Assembly: GCA_013407085.1 (NCBI GenBank)
Contig: JACCGJ010015250.1
Span: 62,001-126,000, forward strand
Direction: 5' to 3'
From: Atriophallophorus winterbourni
Lineage: Eukaryota > Platyhelminthes > Trematoda > Plagiorchiida > Microphallidae
Length of the DNA stretch: 64,000 nt
Part shown: positions 20,576 through 32,620 of the stretch, one piece after another
How positions within the stretch are numbered: position 1 is the stretch's first letter
How the letters are laid out: every line of letters starts with the position of its first letter
Program-made: the position numbers and the translations under genes
The notes under the pieces: model-generated
What the model was told of the DNA's origin: nothing
Seen by the model: only the letters and a program-made list of their open reading frames with translations
Databases searched by the model: none

Positions 20576-20869
20576 GACAATTTTAAATTCGATGATCGTT
20601 TAATTAGCCTATAATATTTGTCGTTTAAAGCCAATAAAATTTACTCATTGGTATTTTCGCACTTGCATATCACATTGTGTCTGCCACTTACAACACAAGT
20701 ACGGTTATTCATTTTGATTACTTGTTTGCCGTAAAAATGTAAGAAGAAGAAGATTACCTTCTTCATAAGACAGCATAATGATCATTGATGACGATAGCTT
20801 ATTACTAAATCCGAACATAATGGGATAAAACCAACACTGAATGAAAAGTATTTAATTACCCGCTACTTG

Positions 20870-21070
20870 ATGACATAATCATATACTGCTTGTGTATATT
20901 CAACACATTACAGTGCGAAACATGAGCTATTCATGCAAGAACAACTGAAGCTGAAGGCTTTCCATTTACGGATCATCCCTGGGGTCCTGAACACAGATCC
21001 ATGTGCTAAAATTCGTCCCACATAGCATGCTCACCAGATTACTGCAGTGCAGTGCACGCTGGCTGGGTTG
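20870..21070 (+). pseudogene. RTE-like remnant, copy 2
   Basis: Duplicate of the remnant at 9590-9790, with a few substitutions and the same broken frame. Confidence 0.5.
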
Positions 21071-21102
21071 TGTTCATAGAACAAGGAACATTTTTAATAA
21101 TG

Positions 21103-21600
21103 CAAAGAAATTTGAGTGCAATCGGTTAGAGTAGTTAGAGCAGGTCGACAGACGGTCAATAAGGTGGATGGGGCAGAAATCTCCACAATCTGGCGCTCGG
21201 CACTGATGCGAAAGTAAATAGTTTTTATTCACCGTATACCTATTAGTTAATTAGATTTTTGTTTTTCTTCAAAAATCCCCCTAGCCCCGTTCGTTATGTA
21301 CTTTTACGTATGTGGGTAGCTGTGTCAACTGACCGTGTTCACTTGTATCAGATTGTTTTGGATACACACTGTGAGGAAAACGGACCACTGATCCTGGTCA
21401 TTCCCACGAGACGTGGCACACTCTAGGCGTACTATAGGCTGTTTAGCGGTAAGGTCAAATAAGTGGTGGTGGGTTGACTACTACTTAATCATGTTCCCTG
21501 TCCTAACTATCACCCTTGGTCTGACGAAGCTTCTGTGTCAGAAGTGAAACGTTACCCAAAAACTACTCTAACCGATTGCACTCAAATTTCTTTGCATTGA
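21103..21600. repeat. ~500-bp inverted-repeat element, copy 2
   Basis: Duplicate of 9823-10320 in the second segmental copy, with both inverted ends intact. Confidence 0.6.
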
Positions 21601-21635
21601 GAATACACGATCGGTCCCAAACATATTCCAATCTA

Positions 21636-23989
21636 TTAACCCTTTCATGCCTGAATTATTTTCTAACCCGAAATAAAATATTTTTCTTCGGAAACGAGTT
21701 GCCCAGGGGTGAAATAACACAAATAATATAAAACGTTTGTGATATTCACATAATTGAGAAAATAACAAAATGTAACCGATTGGTTACATCCGGAAGAAGT
21801 CATCAGTGTTCAGGCGTCATTTCCTTATGGCACTGCATTGTACTTTTGTGTGATAGCCTCTATAACATGTTTTGTCATAGGTCAGACACAGAGTTACATC
21901 GCATTTTTGACACCTCACTTTAGTCAATCCTTTTACACAGTGCTTGCATCTCTTCCGGGTTTTCGAGATGAGCGGAAAATGCCCAACGTTGTCGAAACGG
22001 ACTGAATTCACTGGGCAAGAGATTTTCCTCATCTTCTGTGCCGGTTGCTGCATGTCTGTTTTAGACCTTGGCCTTCCTCTTGGAGTTACGGACGGAGTCA
22101 TTAGAGCGATTGCTAGGTCTTATTTGAAGTCAGAGAGACACATTCCTGTTGAAATCATGAAATCACAGGTCCTTCGCTATAACAACCAAGCATTTACCAC
22201 ACTCAGATCTAACAGATAGAAAAACATCCTCATGTACCATTTCTTCGACTTGAAATCGGTAAGATAAAGTTCGATCAACATATTGCACAAATCGACTCCC
22301 CCATGAATTTGTTATATTCTTTTACAACGAAAGGTCTACCAAATTCTACATATGACTTCTGTTTTCGATCCCATCTCATCACTGTATCAGCCGGTTCTAT
22401 TCCCGCATATGAAGAAAGTAGGTGAATTGGTTTGTTGTCAAACCACTTCACAGCTATTATATTACTATTGATTTCAACTCTGAAGTCGTAACTTCCTGTC
22501 CCATCTTTTTGTAGCAGTTTATCATTCTTCAGTATACATATTTTCAGTCTGTTCACCCTGACGGTAGACACATTGAGAATACCAGATTTTTGTAGCTTCC
22601 TTGATAAGCCCAATGAAGAGAACCAGTTATCATAAAATAACTTGTAGTTCTTGTGCTTGGGTATACATTCAGCAAGCCGAAGTGCGTAGGTTGATGACAC
22701 TCCAACTTCGGAATCTTCCTTCTTCCGATCCTTCCCCGTATAAATCTCGAAGTCATAAATAAGGCGACTCGATCCTGCTCTAGATATGACTTTATACCCC
22801 ATTTATGTGGCCTTCTTGGATTGTATTGTTTTAAGGAGATATGCGCTTTGGTAGGAATGATTTGTTCATCCACGGCTTGATGTTCTTCTTGTGGAAGTTT
22901 CTGACAGTTCGATTTGATGGAATCCATAATTGGTCGAATTTTGAATAGTTTGTCGTCTTTGTTTCCATCTTCCATCTGCAAAACGTTATCATTAAAGTGA
23001 AGATAGCGCTTTATCTCCTCATATCTGCCTCGACTCATTTAACTCGAAACTGCTTTGAGGCTTAAGCTTTTTTTCCAGTAAGTTCGATAACTAGGAACTT
23101 TGATTATACCAGTTAGGAGTGTGATCCCCACGAAAGTTCTCATATCCGTATTGTCAATTCGCAAATCTTTACCAGCGGTCTGCATTGCATAAATTTTGGT
23201 TTGGTAAGCCATTGTCTCGAATGCCGAATTGTCGAACATCAACTTATAAAAGGAAATCGGTGAAAATGATCGCCATTCTTCGTCAACAGAAAGTACATCT
23301 TTCCATTCAATATCTTCAGGAGGACAGAATTCCTCGTTCCTCCACGTTATTTCTCGTCTATCGCTCCTACTTGATTCGAGCACATCATTTTCAGTCGCGA
23401 TTTCTGTTTCGACATTCCGCATGATCTGGAGCTGCTGGATGACATTCTCACCATGGATGCCTATCAGAGGAGATCTGGGTCGTGGGCGTATGAGTAAGTG
23501 TCCGCAGTTATCGATCGTGCGATCTGCCATGGAAACAATGAGCGCTACACGGTCGTGAGACACTTCCAACAGGCCTGTACGATTTTGGGGACGTCTGCCG
23601 GATGTAACATAAAGGTTACATCTATTTAAATGCAACGCATTTCGAATATTTTCTGATTTATTTCAATTTTTTACATAATGTCTTTGTAGGCATGACTAAG
23701 TTTATACTGGAACAAAATTTATAATAACTGAGACTTTCACACGATTTTTATTCGGCTCACAAAACTGCGAATTGTGAGGATACGTTCGAAACCCGTACCA
23801 GCACATACTTTCTCTTTCACTGTGGACAAGTCAATGATGATTGCGAACAAAGAAGAAAACCACACTGCAGTTGACAAAATTCTGTATGCCGCCGTGCAAA
23901 AAAAATTCGGAAAATTCAGTTAGAATTAGCTTAAAATGTTTTGCGAAGTTCATGTAACCAAAAGGTTACATCCGTCCTGAAAGGCTTAA
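21636..23989 (-). mobile_element. piggyBac element copy 2 (2354 bp with TTAA ends)
   Basis: Same length, ends and TTAA sites as copy 1 (21636-21639 and 23986-23989). It moved as part of the segmental duplication, not by transposition, because the flanks match too. Confidence 0.92.
21817..23635 (-). pseudogene. piggyBac transposase, copy 2, broken
   Basis: The N-terminal 198 codons (23635-23039) are uninterrupted here, unlike copy 1. The rest carries the shared TAA at 23039-23041, the frameshift near 22800 around a run of four G, a second frameshift near 22290 and later stops. All three catalytic Asp positions are recognisable. The protein would have acted in cut-and-paste transposition in the nucleus. 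Confidence 0.9.
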
Positions 23990-24442
23990 GGAACATTTTT
24001 ATTCCAAATGATGCACTCTATGTACGGTTGAATTTTAAAATTCGTCCTAATTGCAAACAGCCTTTGCGCCTCAAAAATGGTTAGAAAATAGATAGGAAAG
24101 TTGTTGGCATGACTTTACCAGTTGGCTAGAACTCAGTCACGACCACTGATTTTGGAGGTCGAATGTGAAGTGTCATCTTCAAGCTATGAAACAAGTAGTA
24201 CAACTTTCGGCTGATGACAGCGTGCAACCGCCACTGGTTGTTCGAGTACCACACATATTATCGCATGCTTGTGATGTCCAATCATGGTCAACATCAACCG
24301 ACGGAGGCCAACGAAAAGTTAAAGGGTTACGCGGTGGCTGTAGTTAGCTTAACCATTTGGGAAATCCGGGTAAGAGTTAAGTCACGTGTGTGATTGATCC
24401 GACTGTTTTTATCGCCTTCCCATTTCTAATTTGCTAATACAT

Positions 24443-24699
24443 CGTTCTAGTTGGACGTTAGCATGTGTGGCAGTGCATGAGTATGCTCTCTGTAAACTTA
24501 ATTGGGCTACGAACTAGTTTAATTAAACGTTTTACTTTGAAGATGAACGAAAATAATTTTGGAATGATTTGAGTTAGTTGGAATTTTTGATACCTGACTT
24601 AGAGTCATGATTGAATTTTCGAATGCTTTACACATCTGAAACTGCCAATTATGATGTTTTAATTCCCTAGAGTTTAGCCATTAATATTTCATGTGAGCA
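24443..24699. other. Unique sequence between duplication end and CR1-like element B
   Basis: AT-rich, no gene or repeat recognised. Confidence 0.4.
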
Positions 24700-24843
24700 T
24701 CGTATTGTTCAAAGTAATTCAAAGTAATTCAAAGTTTAAATGGTCCAAAAAGTAAATACTTCACAGTAACCACAGATTACAAATATAGGGAATTCATAAA
24801 AACAACACAAATGTTTTATACACATGGAAAGTCAGCACGTGTA

Positions 24844-26642
24844 TTAAGGTGCAAGGTTGGGTTTGGTCAACATATACTTGTCAAGTTCAGCCTTGAACAT
24901 GTTCAGGCTTGTTGTGCAAATGATATGTGGGGGCAGGGAGTTCCATAGAAAACAGACTCTGACAGCAAAGAAAAACCTTCGACAATTTGATCTGGAGTGT
25001 GGAATAATTAACTTGTATCCATGCGATCTGCTACCACGTGCTTCTTGCCGATGAAACAGGTGTTCAAGTGGGTGATCCACTGTATGCAGAATGTTGAAAA
25101 GCAGGATCAAGTCACCCCTGAGACGACGGTACGAAAAGTCAAAGAGGTTTAGTGTTGCAATCCGCTCCTCGTATGGCCTGTTGTATAGCCCGGTCACCAG
25201 TTTTGTAGCGCGGTGGTATACCCGTTGCAGCAAGGTCATGTCCTTTTGTAGCCATGGGGACCATGCTTGAACAGCATACTCCATTGTTGGTCTGATATAG
25301 GTGTTAATTATACGTGGGAGTATCTGCTTTGAGAAACGACCAAAGATCCTTCTGAGCAATGCTAAGATTTGGCAGGACTTTTTGTATACAACAGAACAGT
25401 GCCGTGAAGACTTCAGGTTACTGCTAATCCACACGCCCAGGTCTTTCTCTTCAGTAACCCATGAAAGTTGCTGAGATCCCAGAGAGTATGAGAATTCGAA
25501 TGATTTACCGACGTTCAACATTTTACATTTTTGGATGTTGAATGGTAAGCAGTTCCGCAAGGACCAATTATGAAGTGCTTCGAGATCTTTTTGGAGAATT
25601 TGGCAATCTTCTATGGTGCGTATGCTAGTCCAGACTTTGATGTCATCCGCAAATAAAATGATTTTTCTGCGTACGATTTCAGGTATATCATTCGCGTACA
25701 CGAGGAAGAGTATTGGCCCCAAGACTGAGCCTTGAGGTACGCCACTTGTAACTTCTACTGGGCTTGATAGTGCCCCATCAACTCTAACCCTTATAACTCT
25801 ACCAGTCAAGTAGTCCTTTATCCAGGCCAATAATCTGCCGCATACCCCGAGCTGCTCCAATTTTTGTAGCAGTATGCTGTGGTTAACACGATCAAAAGCT
25901 TTAGACATGTCCAAGTAACACGCATGGATAGGGCATCCATCGTCCACGGCTCGAGTCCAATTATCAAGAGTTATGAGAAGATTGGTGAGACAGGAGTGTC
26001 TTGTCCTGAATCCGTGCTGTGCGATGGAAAGAAGCTTATTTTGTTCCAAGTGTTTGATAAGTTCGTCGGCCACAAGTCGTTCGAGAACTTTAGAGACCAC
26101 TGGCAACAACGTGACTGGTCTGTAGTTAGACACATCAGATCGGTTCCCTCCTTTGTATATCGGAGTGATTAGTCCACATTTCCAGTCATTAGCAACCGTG
26201 CTACAACTCAAGGACAGGTTGAAAAGTCAGAGAGTGGTGAGAATAGAGCATGGGCGCATTGCTTTAGGATGAATGGTGTTATTTCATCAGCACCCGGGGA
26301 TTTTTTTGTATTTAACCCGCGTAGCTTTACCAGGACACTCTCGGGTTTCACAACGATTTCGTGTATTGTATTCTGCGACCTGAATGCAGGTAAATCGTAG
26401 GATACGCGCTCGTTAGGGTAGAACACTCTAGAGTAAAATTGAGCGAGTTCGTTAGCGGCTTCGAGAGCTGTGGATGTAGTTCCAGTCGTAGTAAGTAAAG
26501 CGGAAACACCTGGCTTTACACTGGCCTTTCTGTTCACGATCTGGAAGAGGAGCTTCGGATTTCGTTGAACTTTATCCATCAGATTTATTTGATACTTTTC
26601 TTCATTCTCCTGAACAAGTTTAGTAACTTTGTTTCTCAACAA
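24844..26642 (-). pseudogene. CR1-like ORF2, reverse transcriptase part, frameshifted
   Basis: 26642-26208 holds the linker and fingers (LRGLNTKKSPGADEITPFIL). 26211-24844 holds NYRPVTLLPVVSKVLERL, CYLDMSKAFDRVNH, TSGVPQGSVLGPILFLVY and LFADDIKVW, with a full C-terminus. Two frameshifts (near 26630 and 26210) break an otherwise complete ORF2. Catalytic residues are conserved, so decay is recent. Confidence 0.9.
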
Positions 26643-27696
26643 ACGGTAAGATTCTCACCTTTATCCATTTCCGTGTTCGACTCCGGATCACGAATTTGAA
26701 TCCTTTTTTCAGTTGTTTTGATACATATTTTGAGTGGAGTTCTATTTTTCGGTTGATTTTCTGAAGTATCGATGACCAGCATTGTTGGACATCAGTGCTA
26801 ATCGGTGCCCAGTCGGTGACTTCTTGAAGAGACACTGATAATGCAACCGTATCGACTTTTCTTATCAACTTCTGAGCATCACTTGCTCTTATCGCTTCAG
26901 ATATATAGTCGAAAACAATGACTACATGATCACTCTTTCCAAGAGGTGCTTCATAACGGATATCCTCGAAGACATTTTCCTCGCTAGTCAGAACAAGATC
27001 GAGAATGGACGGTGTGTTTGTGCCTCTAAAGCGAGTGGTGCTTGAGATGTGGTTGAATAAAGGAAGTTCATTGAACATTTTGTAGAATAAATGATCAAGA
27101 GAGTTCACCGGTGGAATCTCGCTTTCTAGTAAATTCGGGAGATTAAAGTCACCCATGATCAGGACGTTGTTTTGATATCTGGAAACAACCAGCTGAGTTT
27201 TCTCAATTAAACTAGCATTGTATGCTTCGTCTGCTGACGGTGGTCGGTAAATCACACCAACAACACAGTTTTCACCTGTTGCTAATTCAAGTGAACACCA
27301 AAGTGTATCTTCCAGTATCAAATCATTATCCGTGATTTCTCTGAACGTGAGGTGTTGATCATAGTAAATAGCAACACCTCCTCCTCCACGATCCATTCGA
27401 GTACGATGAAAAAGAAACATGTTTGGAATGGAAATTTCCTCCTCAACTAATTGCTGATTAAACCAAGTTTCCGTTACGGCTATCAGGAGTGGTGAATATT
27501 TTTGACGAAGCTCGATTAGTTCGGGTAACTTATTTATCAAGCATTGTGCGTTGGTGTATAAACATTTGATGGTAGATCTTGATAAAATTGTTGGATGATG
27601 AGTATTTGAGCAGGTAAGTTGAGTAAGTGTAAAAGATAGTGGGCCTCGTGTTAATGGGTATATTACATCACCGACTCCGATAGAGTCGGTCGACAT
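26620..27696 (-). pseudogene. CR1-like ORF2, endonuclease part
   Basis: APE endonuclease motifs YTNAQCLINKL, VTETWFNQQL, LIMGDFNLPNLL and APLGKSDHVVIVFDYI are intact. The frame ends near 26620, where the next part of ORF2 continues in another frame (26642-26208). Confidence 0.88.
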
Positions 27697-27905
27697 CCGT
27701 TTTTTGGAGCAAATATCCCGGCATCAATGTGCTCAGTACCAACGGGTCCGGCAACTTCCACGATAGAGCAGGTTTTCCGGTGTTTACTGACAATTTTGAT
27801 CTCTCTTGGAACTTTGTATCGATACTGTTTCCAGTTGTTGAGCACGGTGTTCACCATAGTGATGGTCAAGATTGTCAGTTTAAGGGGTCGTGGACCATAA
27901 CTTTC

Positions 27906-28985
27906 TTAATTCGATGACTTCGGGATTCGGAACGTATCGATAACCGTTACATTGGTGGTTTGGATAGCATTACTGATAAATCTCCACTGTTGTAGGTCGT
28001 GGTTGGATTTACATTTTGTATCTGAACCGGTGGCACCTTCTGGGACATTTAAGAGAATAAGGGTGCGCTTGTTGCGATCGTTTGCTTTATTTTGGTTACC
28101 TTTCGGTGGCGATTTTGCCCGTTCCGACCAGGGCACATCAACAAATACACGAAATGTATTTTCCACGCCGTCTCGTAGCAAGTATGTCGACAGAAGTACA
28201 TCTTCTAAATCCTTCTCATTTTGCACTACTACCTTGAGCAACCGCGGCTTATCTTGGTGTAGCGCTTTAGGAGGACGACTCAAGCGAATCAACGAAACCG
28301 GGTGGATCGCTTTGAGATTCATGCGAGTGCACAGTTTCAACCATTCAGTCAAATCATTCTGATGTCTATTCGAAAATAACGTCTCAGTCGACTCTGGCAC
28401 GTTGGTGCAGATAACACTAAGATAAATTCCTTTTGAGGCAACTTTCGCTAATGGGGCCTTCGATGTGAACGTTTTCGGCTTTAAGACGCTTTTAACACTC
28501 TGCTGGGTGCTGTGCTGCAAGAATTCAACCTTTTCCATTGATTGGTTTGGTGGTAAAGTTGAGTATGATGGATTATCTACCGGCTCTTCGGCAGTAACGA
28601 CGGGTAACGACGGTGTCTTTATGACGTTTATTATCAGTTCATTTAGTTTTTGTATACTAGATTCCATGCCATTTAGACGCGTCTCAATATCATATTCAGG
28701 GGTTTTCGCCGTCGAGGCTGACGGTGTTGATTTGGCCTTGCAAAGCAGACAAACATAACAGACACCAGGACAATCATCTCCATTAATAATCGATACTAAA
28801 TCCGAAGTCAGCGATTTGTCACATTTCGCATGCACTTTCAACAAACAGGCGTAACACGTGACAGACCTCGCCTTAGGACTTACCGACTTTCGGCAAACCG
28901 TGCACACGCATCCCGGTGCGCTTTGTATCGTTTTCGGGGTCATCCGGTCAGGGTTGTGTGCAGTACTGTTCAAATGTGTGTGCAC
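27906..28985 (-). CDS. CR1-like ORF1 protein with PHD-like zinc finger
   Basis: 359 codons. Residues about 27-82 hold a Cys/His cluster (CVCTVCRKSV, CYACLLKVHAKCD, CPGVCYVCLLC), a PHD/RING-like finger as found in ORF1 of several CR1-group elements. A short helical segment (ETRLNGMESSIQKLNELI) could form a coiled coil. The C-terminal half resembles an RNA-binding region of such proteins. Expected role: nucleic-acid binding in the retrotransposon RNP. A Met at residue 15 is an alternative start. The frame ends before the shared PLKLTIL motif, so the native ORF1 probably continued through a frameshift near 27900. Confidence 0.75.
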   Translation of the reverse strand: MHTHLNSTAHNPDRMTPKTIQSAPGCVCTVCRKSVSPKARSVTCYACLLKVHAKCDKSLTSDLVSIINGDDCPGVCYVCLLCKAKSTPSASTAKTPEYDIETRLNGMESSIQKLNELIINVIKTPSLPVVTAEEPVDNPSYSTLPPNQSMEKVEFLQHSTQQSVKSVLKPKTFTSKAPLAKVASKGIYLSVICTNVPESTETLFSNRHQNDLTEWLKLCTRMNLKAIHPVSLIRLSRPPKALHQDKPRLLKVVVQNEKDLEDVLLSTYLLRDGVENTFRVFVDVPWSERAKSPPKGNQNKANDRNKRTLILLNVPEGATGSDTKCKSNHDLQQWRFISNAIQTTNVTVIDTFRIPKSSN

Positions 28986-29164
28986 AGGCAGTGGTTCTGT
29001 CGAGCGATCGATGATGAATATGGTGAGCGCTACGAAAAGCGTTGCTCACTAACTAAGTCAGAATTGATTCCGGCGAGGCGCTTCGGTAGTTGCTCTCACG
29101 GCGTTGAATATATAACCAGTCGACGGCGAAGAATAAGATCTTTCCGATGACGTTAATCCCTTTG

Positions 29165-29300
29165 AGGACTTGAAGCGTATAAACAGAGTTGCACGCATAT
29201 AACCACCTAAATTAAAAAATTTAAGTTTACTTTAGCGATAGCATTACCCATGTGACATATAATGTATGATTGAATAAAGCGCATGCATATTGTGGTCGAA
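29165..29300. repeat. Inverted copy of the segment at 5365-5480
   Basis: The complement of this stretch matches 5365-5480, for example ATTATATGTCACATGGGT and TAATTTAGGTGGTTATATG. It links the two MEG-like loci, but the content is unknown; it may be a dispersed repeat. Confidence 0.6.
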
Positions 29301-29304
29301 CGTT

Positions 29305-29390
29305 TATATATATATATATATATATATCTATATATATATATAATCTATATATATCTATATAAATAATATATATATATATATATATATACT
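29305..29390. repeat. (TA)n-rich microsatellite
   Basis: TA-dominated tract between the CR1-like element B flank and the duplicated MEG-like segment. Confidence 0.85.
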
Positions 29391-29427
29391 GGAGGATGGA
29401 GGATGTAGATAGCATGGGAATGCCTAC

Positions 29428-29469
29428 CTTCTACGTCATTTGAAAGTGGACACGCGACTGTAGTCTGAT
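29428..29469 (-). pseudogene. MEG-like segment C, 42-nt exon counterpart
   Basis: Open in phase 1 (DQTTVACPLSNDVE), with AG and GTAGGC at its borders. A CR1-like insertion sits only about 7 bp upstream of the acceptor, so the native branch-point and pyrimidine region is gone. Confidence 0.4.
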
Positions 29470-29476
29470 CTGCATC

Positions 29477-30075
29477 GACTCAGAACTCAGAACTCAGAAA
29501 ATTGTATGGTAGAAAAAGCATTAAGCTTAACAATAACCATAGGATGACAAGGTATATGGAACATATAAAAATATATATAAAAAAATATAAAATATCTCAA
29601 AAATCAATAGGGACATTCGCATACCGCATGGTTCGTCATAAACTCATCGAGTTTGGAAGCGAAAACCTCAACAGATTCTGATCGTGTGATTTCTTCAGGC
29701 AAATAGTTCCAAGTGAAACAAATTCTTACGGAGAAAAAATTACGACGTATATCCAATCGAGAATGCGGAATGCTTAAAGCCTTTGAATGTGTTCGTGTTC
29801 TAGTAAGGTCATTGGGCTTTAGCAAGTGTTTAAGGGGATGGTTTACAGAATGCAGGATTTTGAAGGTCAACATAAGGTCACTACGTATCCGCCGTTGGGT
29901 AAAATCTTGTAGGTTCAGTTTTAACATTCGCTCTGTGAAAGGCAAATTTCTGTACCGGGAGACCAACTTTGTAGCACGATGATAAATCCTGTCGAGTAGT
30001 TCGATATCCTTCCTCAGCCATGGTGCCCAGGCTTGGATGGAATATTCCATAACAGGACGTATTTACGAGTTAATT
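29477..30075 (-). mobile_element. CR1-like A fragment, 3' end only
   Basis: Same (TTCTGAG)3 tail and ORF2 C-terminus as the element at 17378-20575. The frame 30050-29604 (148 codons, MEYSIQAWAPWLRKDIELLD) is open. Compared with 17 kb it keeps a LKHLLKPND-type segment that the longer copy lacks. The empty site at 14697 shows no clear target duplication. Confidence 0.9.
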
Positions 30076-30323
30076 ACCTCGTCCATGATCAATGCGCAAG
30101 CGTTGGACTAATTCCAGACATCAACAAATCCGTCTAATCCAATTATGGAGCCAGCCGTGTGAAAGTAAGAGTAAAATACTGTAGCCGGACATGATTTGCT
30201 GAAATTTCAACTACATATGCTACTGCATGAACCCGTGAATTCCCACGTTGTTTCAGACTACATCTAATGTATCCCTTAAATGCAAACATGATATGCTCTT
30301 TGAATAGATCAGAAAGTTCTCAC

Positions 30324-30346
30324 CTGCGCAACCGGTATTACGCAAG
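30324..30346 (-). pseudogene. MEG-like segment C, broken 24-nt exon counterpart
   Basis: The donor GTGAGAAC is kept, but the segment has 23 nt and its upstream dinucleotide is AC instead of AG. It can no longer be spliced as a symmetric exon. Confidence 0.45.
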
Positions 30347-30425
30347 GTATCAATTAACTATGACTTGAGTGTGCACAAATTTGAATATTAAGCAAAGTGT
30401 GGGAATTACTAATCGAATAATGATT

Positions 30426-30780
30426 CGTTTGCTCAAATTTGGAATAGCTGTTTTCGTTATTTGTGAAATTTATCATATAAATAAAATATCGCATATGAGA
30501 ATTGCGCCATAAGAAGAGGAGTTAACAGGATTCAACAACATCCGCCATTTTCGAAGTTGATTTGAAATACATTTAGGCTACTAATTAGTAGCACCAACTT
30601 CGAAACAAATGTGCAAAGTTGATTTCATCTCGATTCAAGATTTAATAAATTATGGTATAAACAGCTTATAGCTATACACCACCATAGCTTATTGCTATAA
30701 TGACAAAACATATATATATATATATATATGGTGTTGTACAGCTACGAGCTTTTTCATACCATAAATTTTTGAATATTGCG
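30426..30780. other. Stretch without recognised gene
   Basis: AT-rich, includes a short (TA)n at about 30708-30730 and the inverted counterpart of 15110-15225. No coding evidence. Confidence 0.4.
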
Positions 30781-30832
30781 AACGGAAAATGCGTATTTGC
30801 GGTAGTTCAACCCGCTATACTATTGGTAAAGT

Positions 30833-32208
30833 CTAGATTGGTGACAACGCAGATGTGTGTTGTGAGAAAGTTGTAACAAACGACTGCATGGATGGTTTAT
30901 TTGGTTGAGCACTGTCCAAATGAAGATTAGTGCGCCTTATTGCCGTCTTTATTGGGCTGAATACAATTTCAATATTCGAAGTCGCATTTCTTATGGATAA
31001 TTCGAAAGTATAAAGTTTTGTCGTTCTGCGCTGTGTAGTTTCCAATAGTTGAATATCTTTTTTCAACTAAGGATCGTATAGCGTATTCGATATGAGGGCG
31101 GATGTAGGTTGAAATCAATTTGCAGACAATGTTTTGGGTCAAACGATCCTAGGACTTTTCTAAGGAGACCCAAATTGCTTTCAACTTTGCTGGCAGCGAG
31201 TCGACAACGCAGATTTTCTCAAGTCAAACTGAATAATCACGGAGGAGGCGAGTTTGATAATAGTTCGAGCTATATAATTTTCTTTGTTAAACTTGCTGTT
31301 GAGCGATAATAAGCTGCATCTCGAGGTTATTCGTTATCTAGAGACCAGCCTTAAATAATATTGGGATCCAGTTGCAGGTTCTGTATGTCGGCTGTAGAGT
31401 TTATCTTCCGCGTCATCAGAGAAAATAAGCACCGGCGACAGTACTCTAGTAGGCGTCGTTTCTATATATATTAGAAACAAGAGTGGTCCGAGGACTGATC
31501 CTTGTGGGACACCACGTGACACATGAATCGGCTCGGATAGCTCAGTTTTGATAATCAACTTTATACTTTGAAGCCACTGTTTAATAGGGTTTGTACAACA
31601 AACCACGACATTCAAACACTAAATCACATAGTAATTCGTGGTCAAGCGCACTAGACGCTGGTGGATGACCAAAGTAATATGTTGCACATATGCCCGTACT
31701 TACACACCACAACCTGGTGTTAGGAGCGCCGTCTATTGACAAGCCGTTTGTATTTTTTATCGAAGGCATACTAAGAGCATTCACACACGACCAATCGTTG
31801 ATGGGATGGAATCCCCTTGCACGAGTTCACTGGGCACTTCGTTCAGTTGTTGCAACATCAATTGACAGATTAGCCAAGAACGCGTGAGAGTTCACTTGAT
31901 TTATAAGGTCCGTAACTATCCGAGACGATAAGATTATTATCCATTTCGACGTGAACACTTTGTTCACGAAAGCCGAAACAATTAATGAATTACAAATATA
32001 AAGACGGGCATAGGAATGGGATGTCGCCTTGAGCGATCGCACTCAAAAATAGACGGTTACAATTTGCGTTGCGACTTGTTCGCAAGTGGGCAGTGTAGGT
32101 AGAAAGTATTTGTCTAGTGCTTGACACGAAAGTCCACTTGATAAATCGACACTCCGGTCTACCGAAAATTATTCGACACGGATTTCGAATTGAAGTATAT
32201 CTGGGCAT
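30833..32208 (-). pseudogene. Decayed CR1-group reverse transcriptase
   Basis: Minus-strand fragments include SRGVPQGSVLGPLLFLIYIE (31615-31334), a degenerate FSDDAEDKLYSRH in place of F.ADD, and a C-terminal piece MKKDIQLLETTQRRTTKLYT (31066-30833). The pieces at 32208-31581 are heavily shifted and only weakly recognisable. An old, dead copy. Confidence 0.75.
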
Positions 32209-32479
32209 ACCCTAAACAAGTATTCGTATCAACAACATCGTCCAGTTTCGATAAACCGTACACTGGTGTAGCGATCATTTCGACAGAAAACGCACTGATC
32301 AAGACGGCAGACGACTGATAGATCCACTATCACGATGATATTGCAAAAAACTCTTTTGACGGTTACAAACAGCAGACAGCTAGGAAATTACATACAGGGA
32401 CCGAAAACCACCTAATTCGCTTGGATGGGTAAAATGAATAATTTTGTTTTGTCCACAACTCTAAGTGGGTTAGTTGTGG

Positions 32480-32620
32480 GACAAATTCGCATTCTGACTA
32501 GAACCACTAGTCTAACGGTCGCCTGTGTCAGAATCGAAACGTTACACAATGATCATTCTAACCGATTGCCTTCAAATTTATTTTCGTGACCGTGATCACT
32601 CGATCGGTCTCCAACAATTT
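32480..32620. repeat. Fragment related to the right end of the 9.8-kb inverted-repeat element
   Basis: GTGTCAGAATCGAAACGTTA and TCTAACCGATTGCCTTCAAA parallel sequence at 10255-10310. Only this end is present. Confidence 0.55.

Larger units (their letters stand above)
16423..24442. repeat. Segmental duplication, copy 2
   Basis: Second copy of the 4.8-kb block, enlarged by a CR1-like insertion at 17378-20575. On its left it breaks inside MEG exon 1 at a short TA run beside a Tigger element. On its right it continues past the end of copy 1 into unique sequence (ACATCGTTCTAGTTGGACG). Confidence 0.95.
24700..29160 (-). mobile_element. CR1-like non-LTR retrotransposon B, two ORFs
   Basis: The minus-strand 3' end carries tandem ACTTTGAATT units near 24707-24735. 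ORF1 and a frameshifted ORF2 follow upstream. The 5' boundary near 29160 is approximate. It is the most complete non-LTR copy in the window, related to element A but clearly diverged. Confidence 0.88.
29393..30425 (-). repeat. Duplicated MEG-like segment C
   Basis: Matches 14597-15050 except for a CR1-like fragment inserted at 29477-30075. It carries counterparts of the 42-nt and 24-nt candidate exons, so it is a second partial copy of MEG-like paralogue B. Confidence 0.85.
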
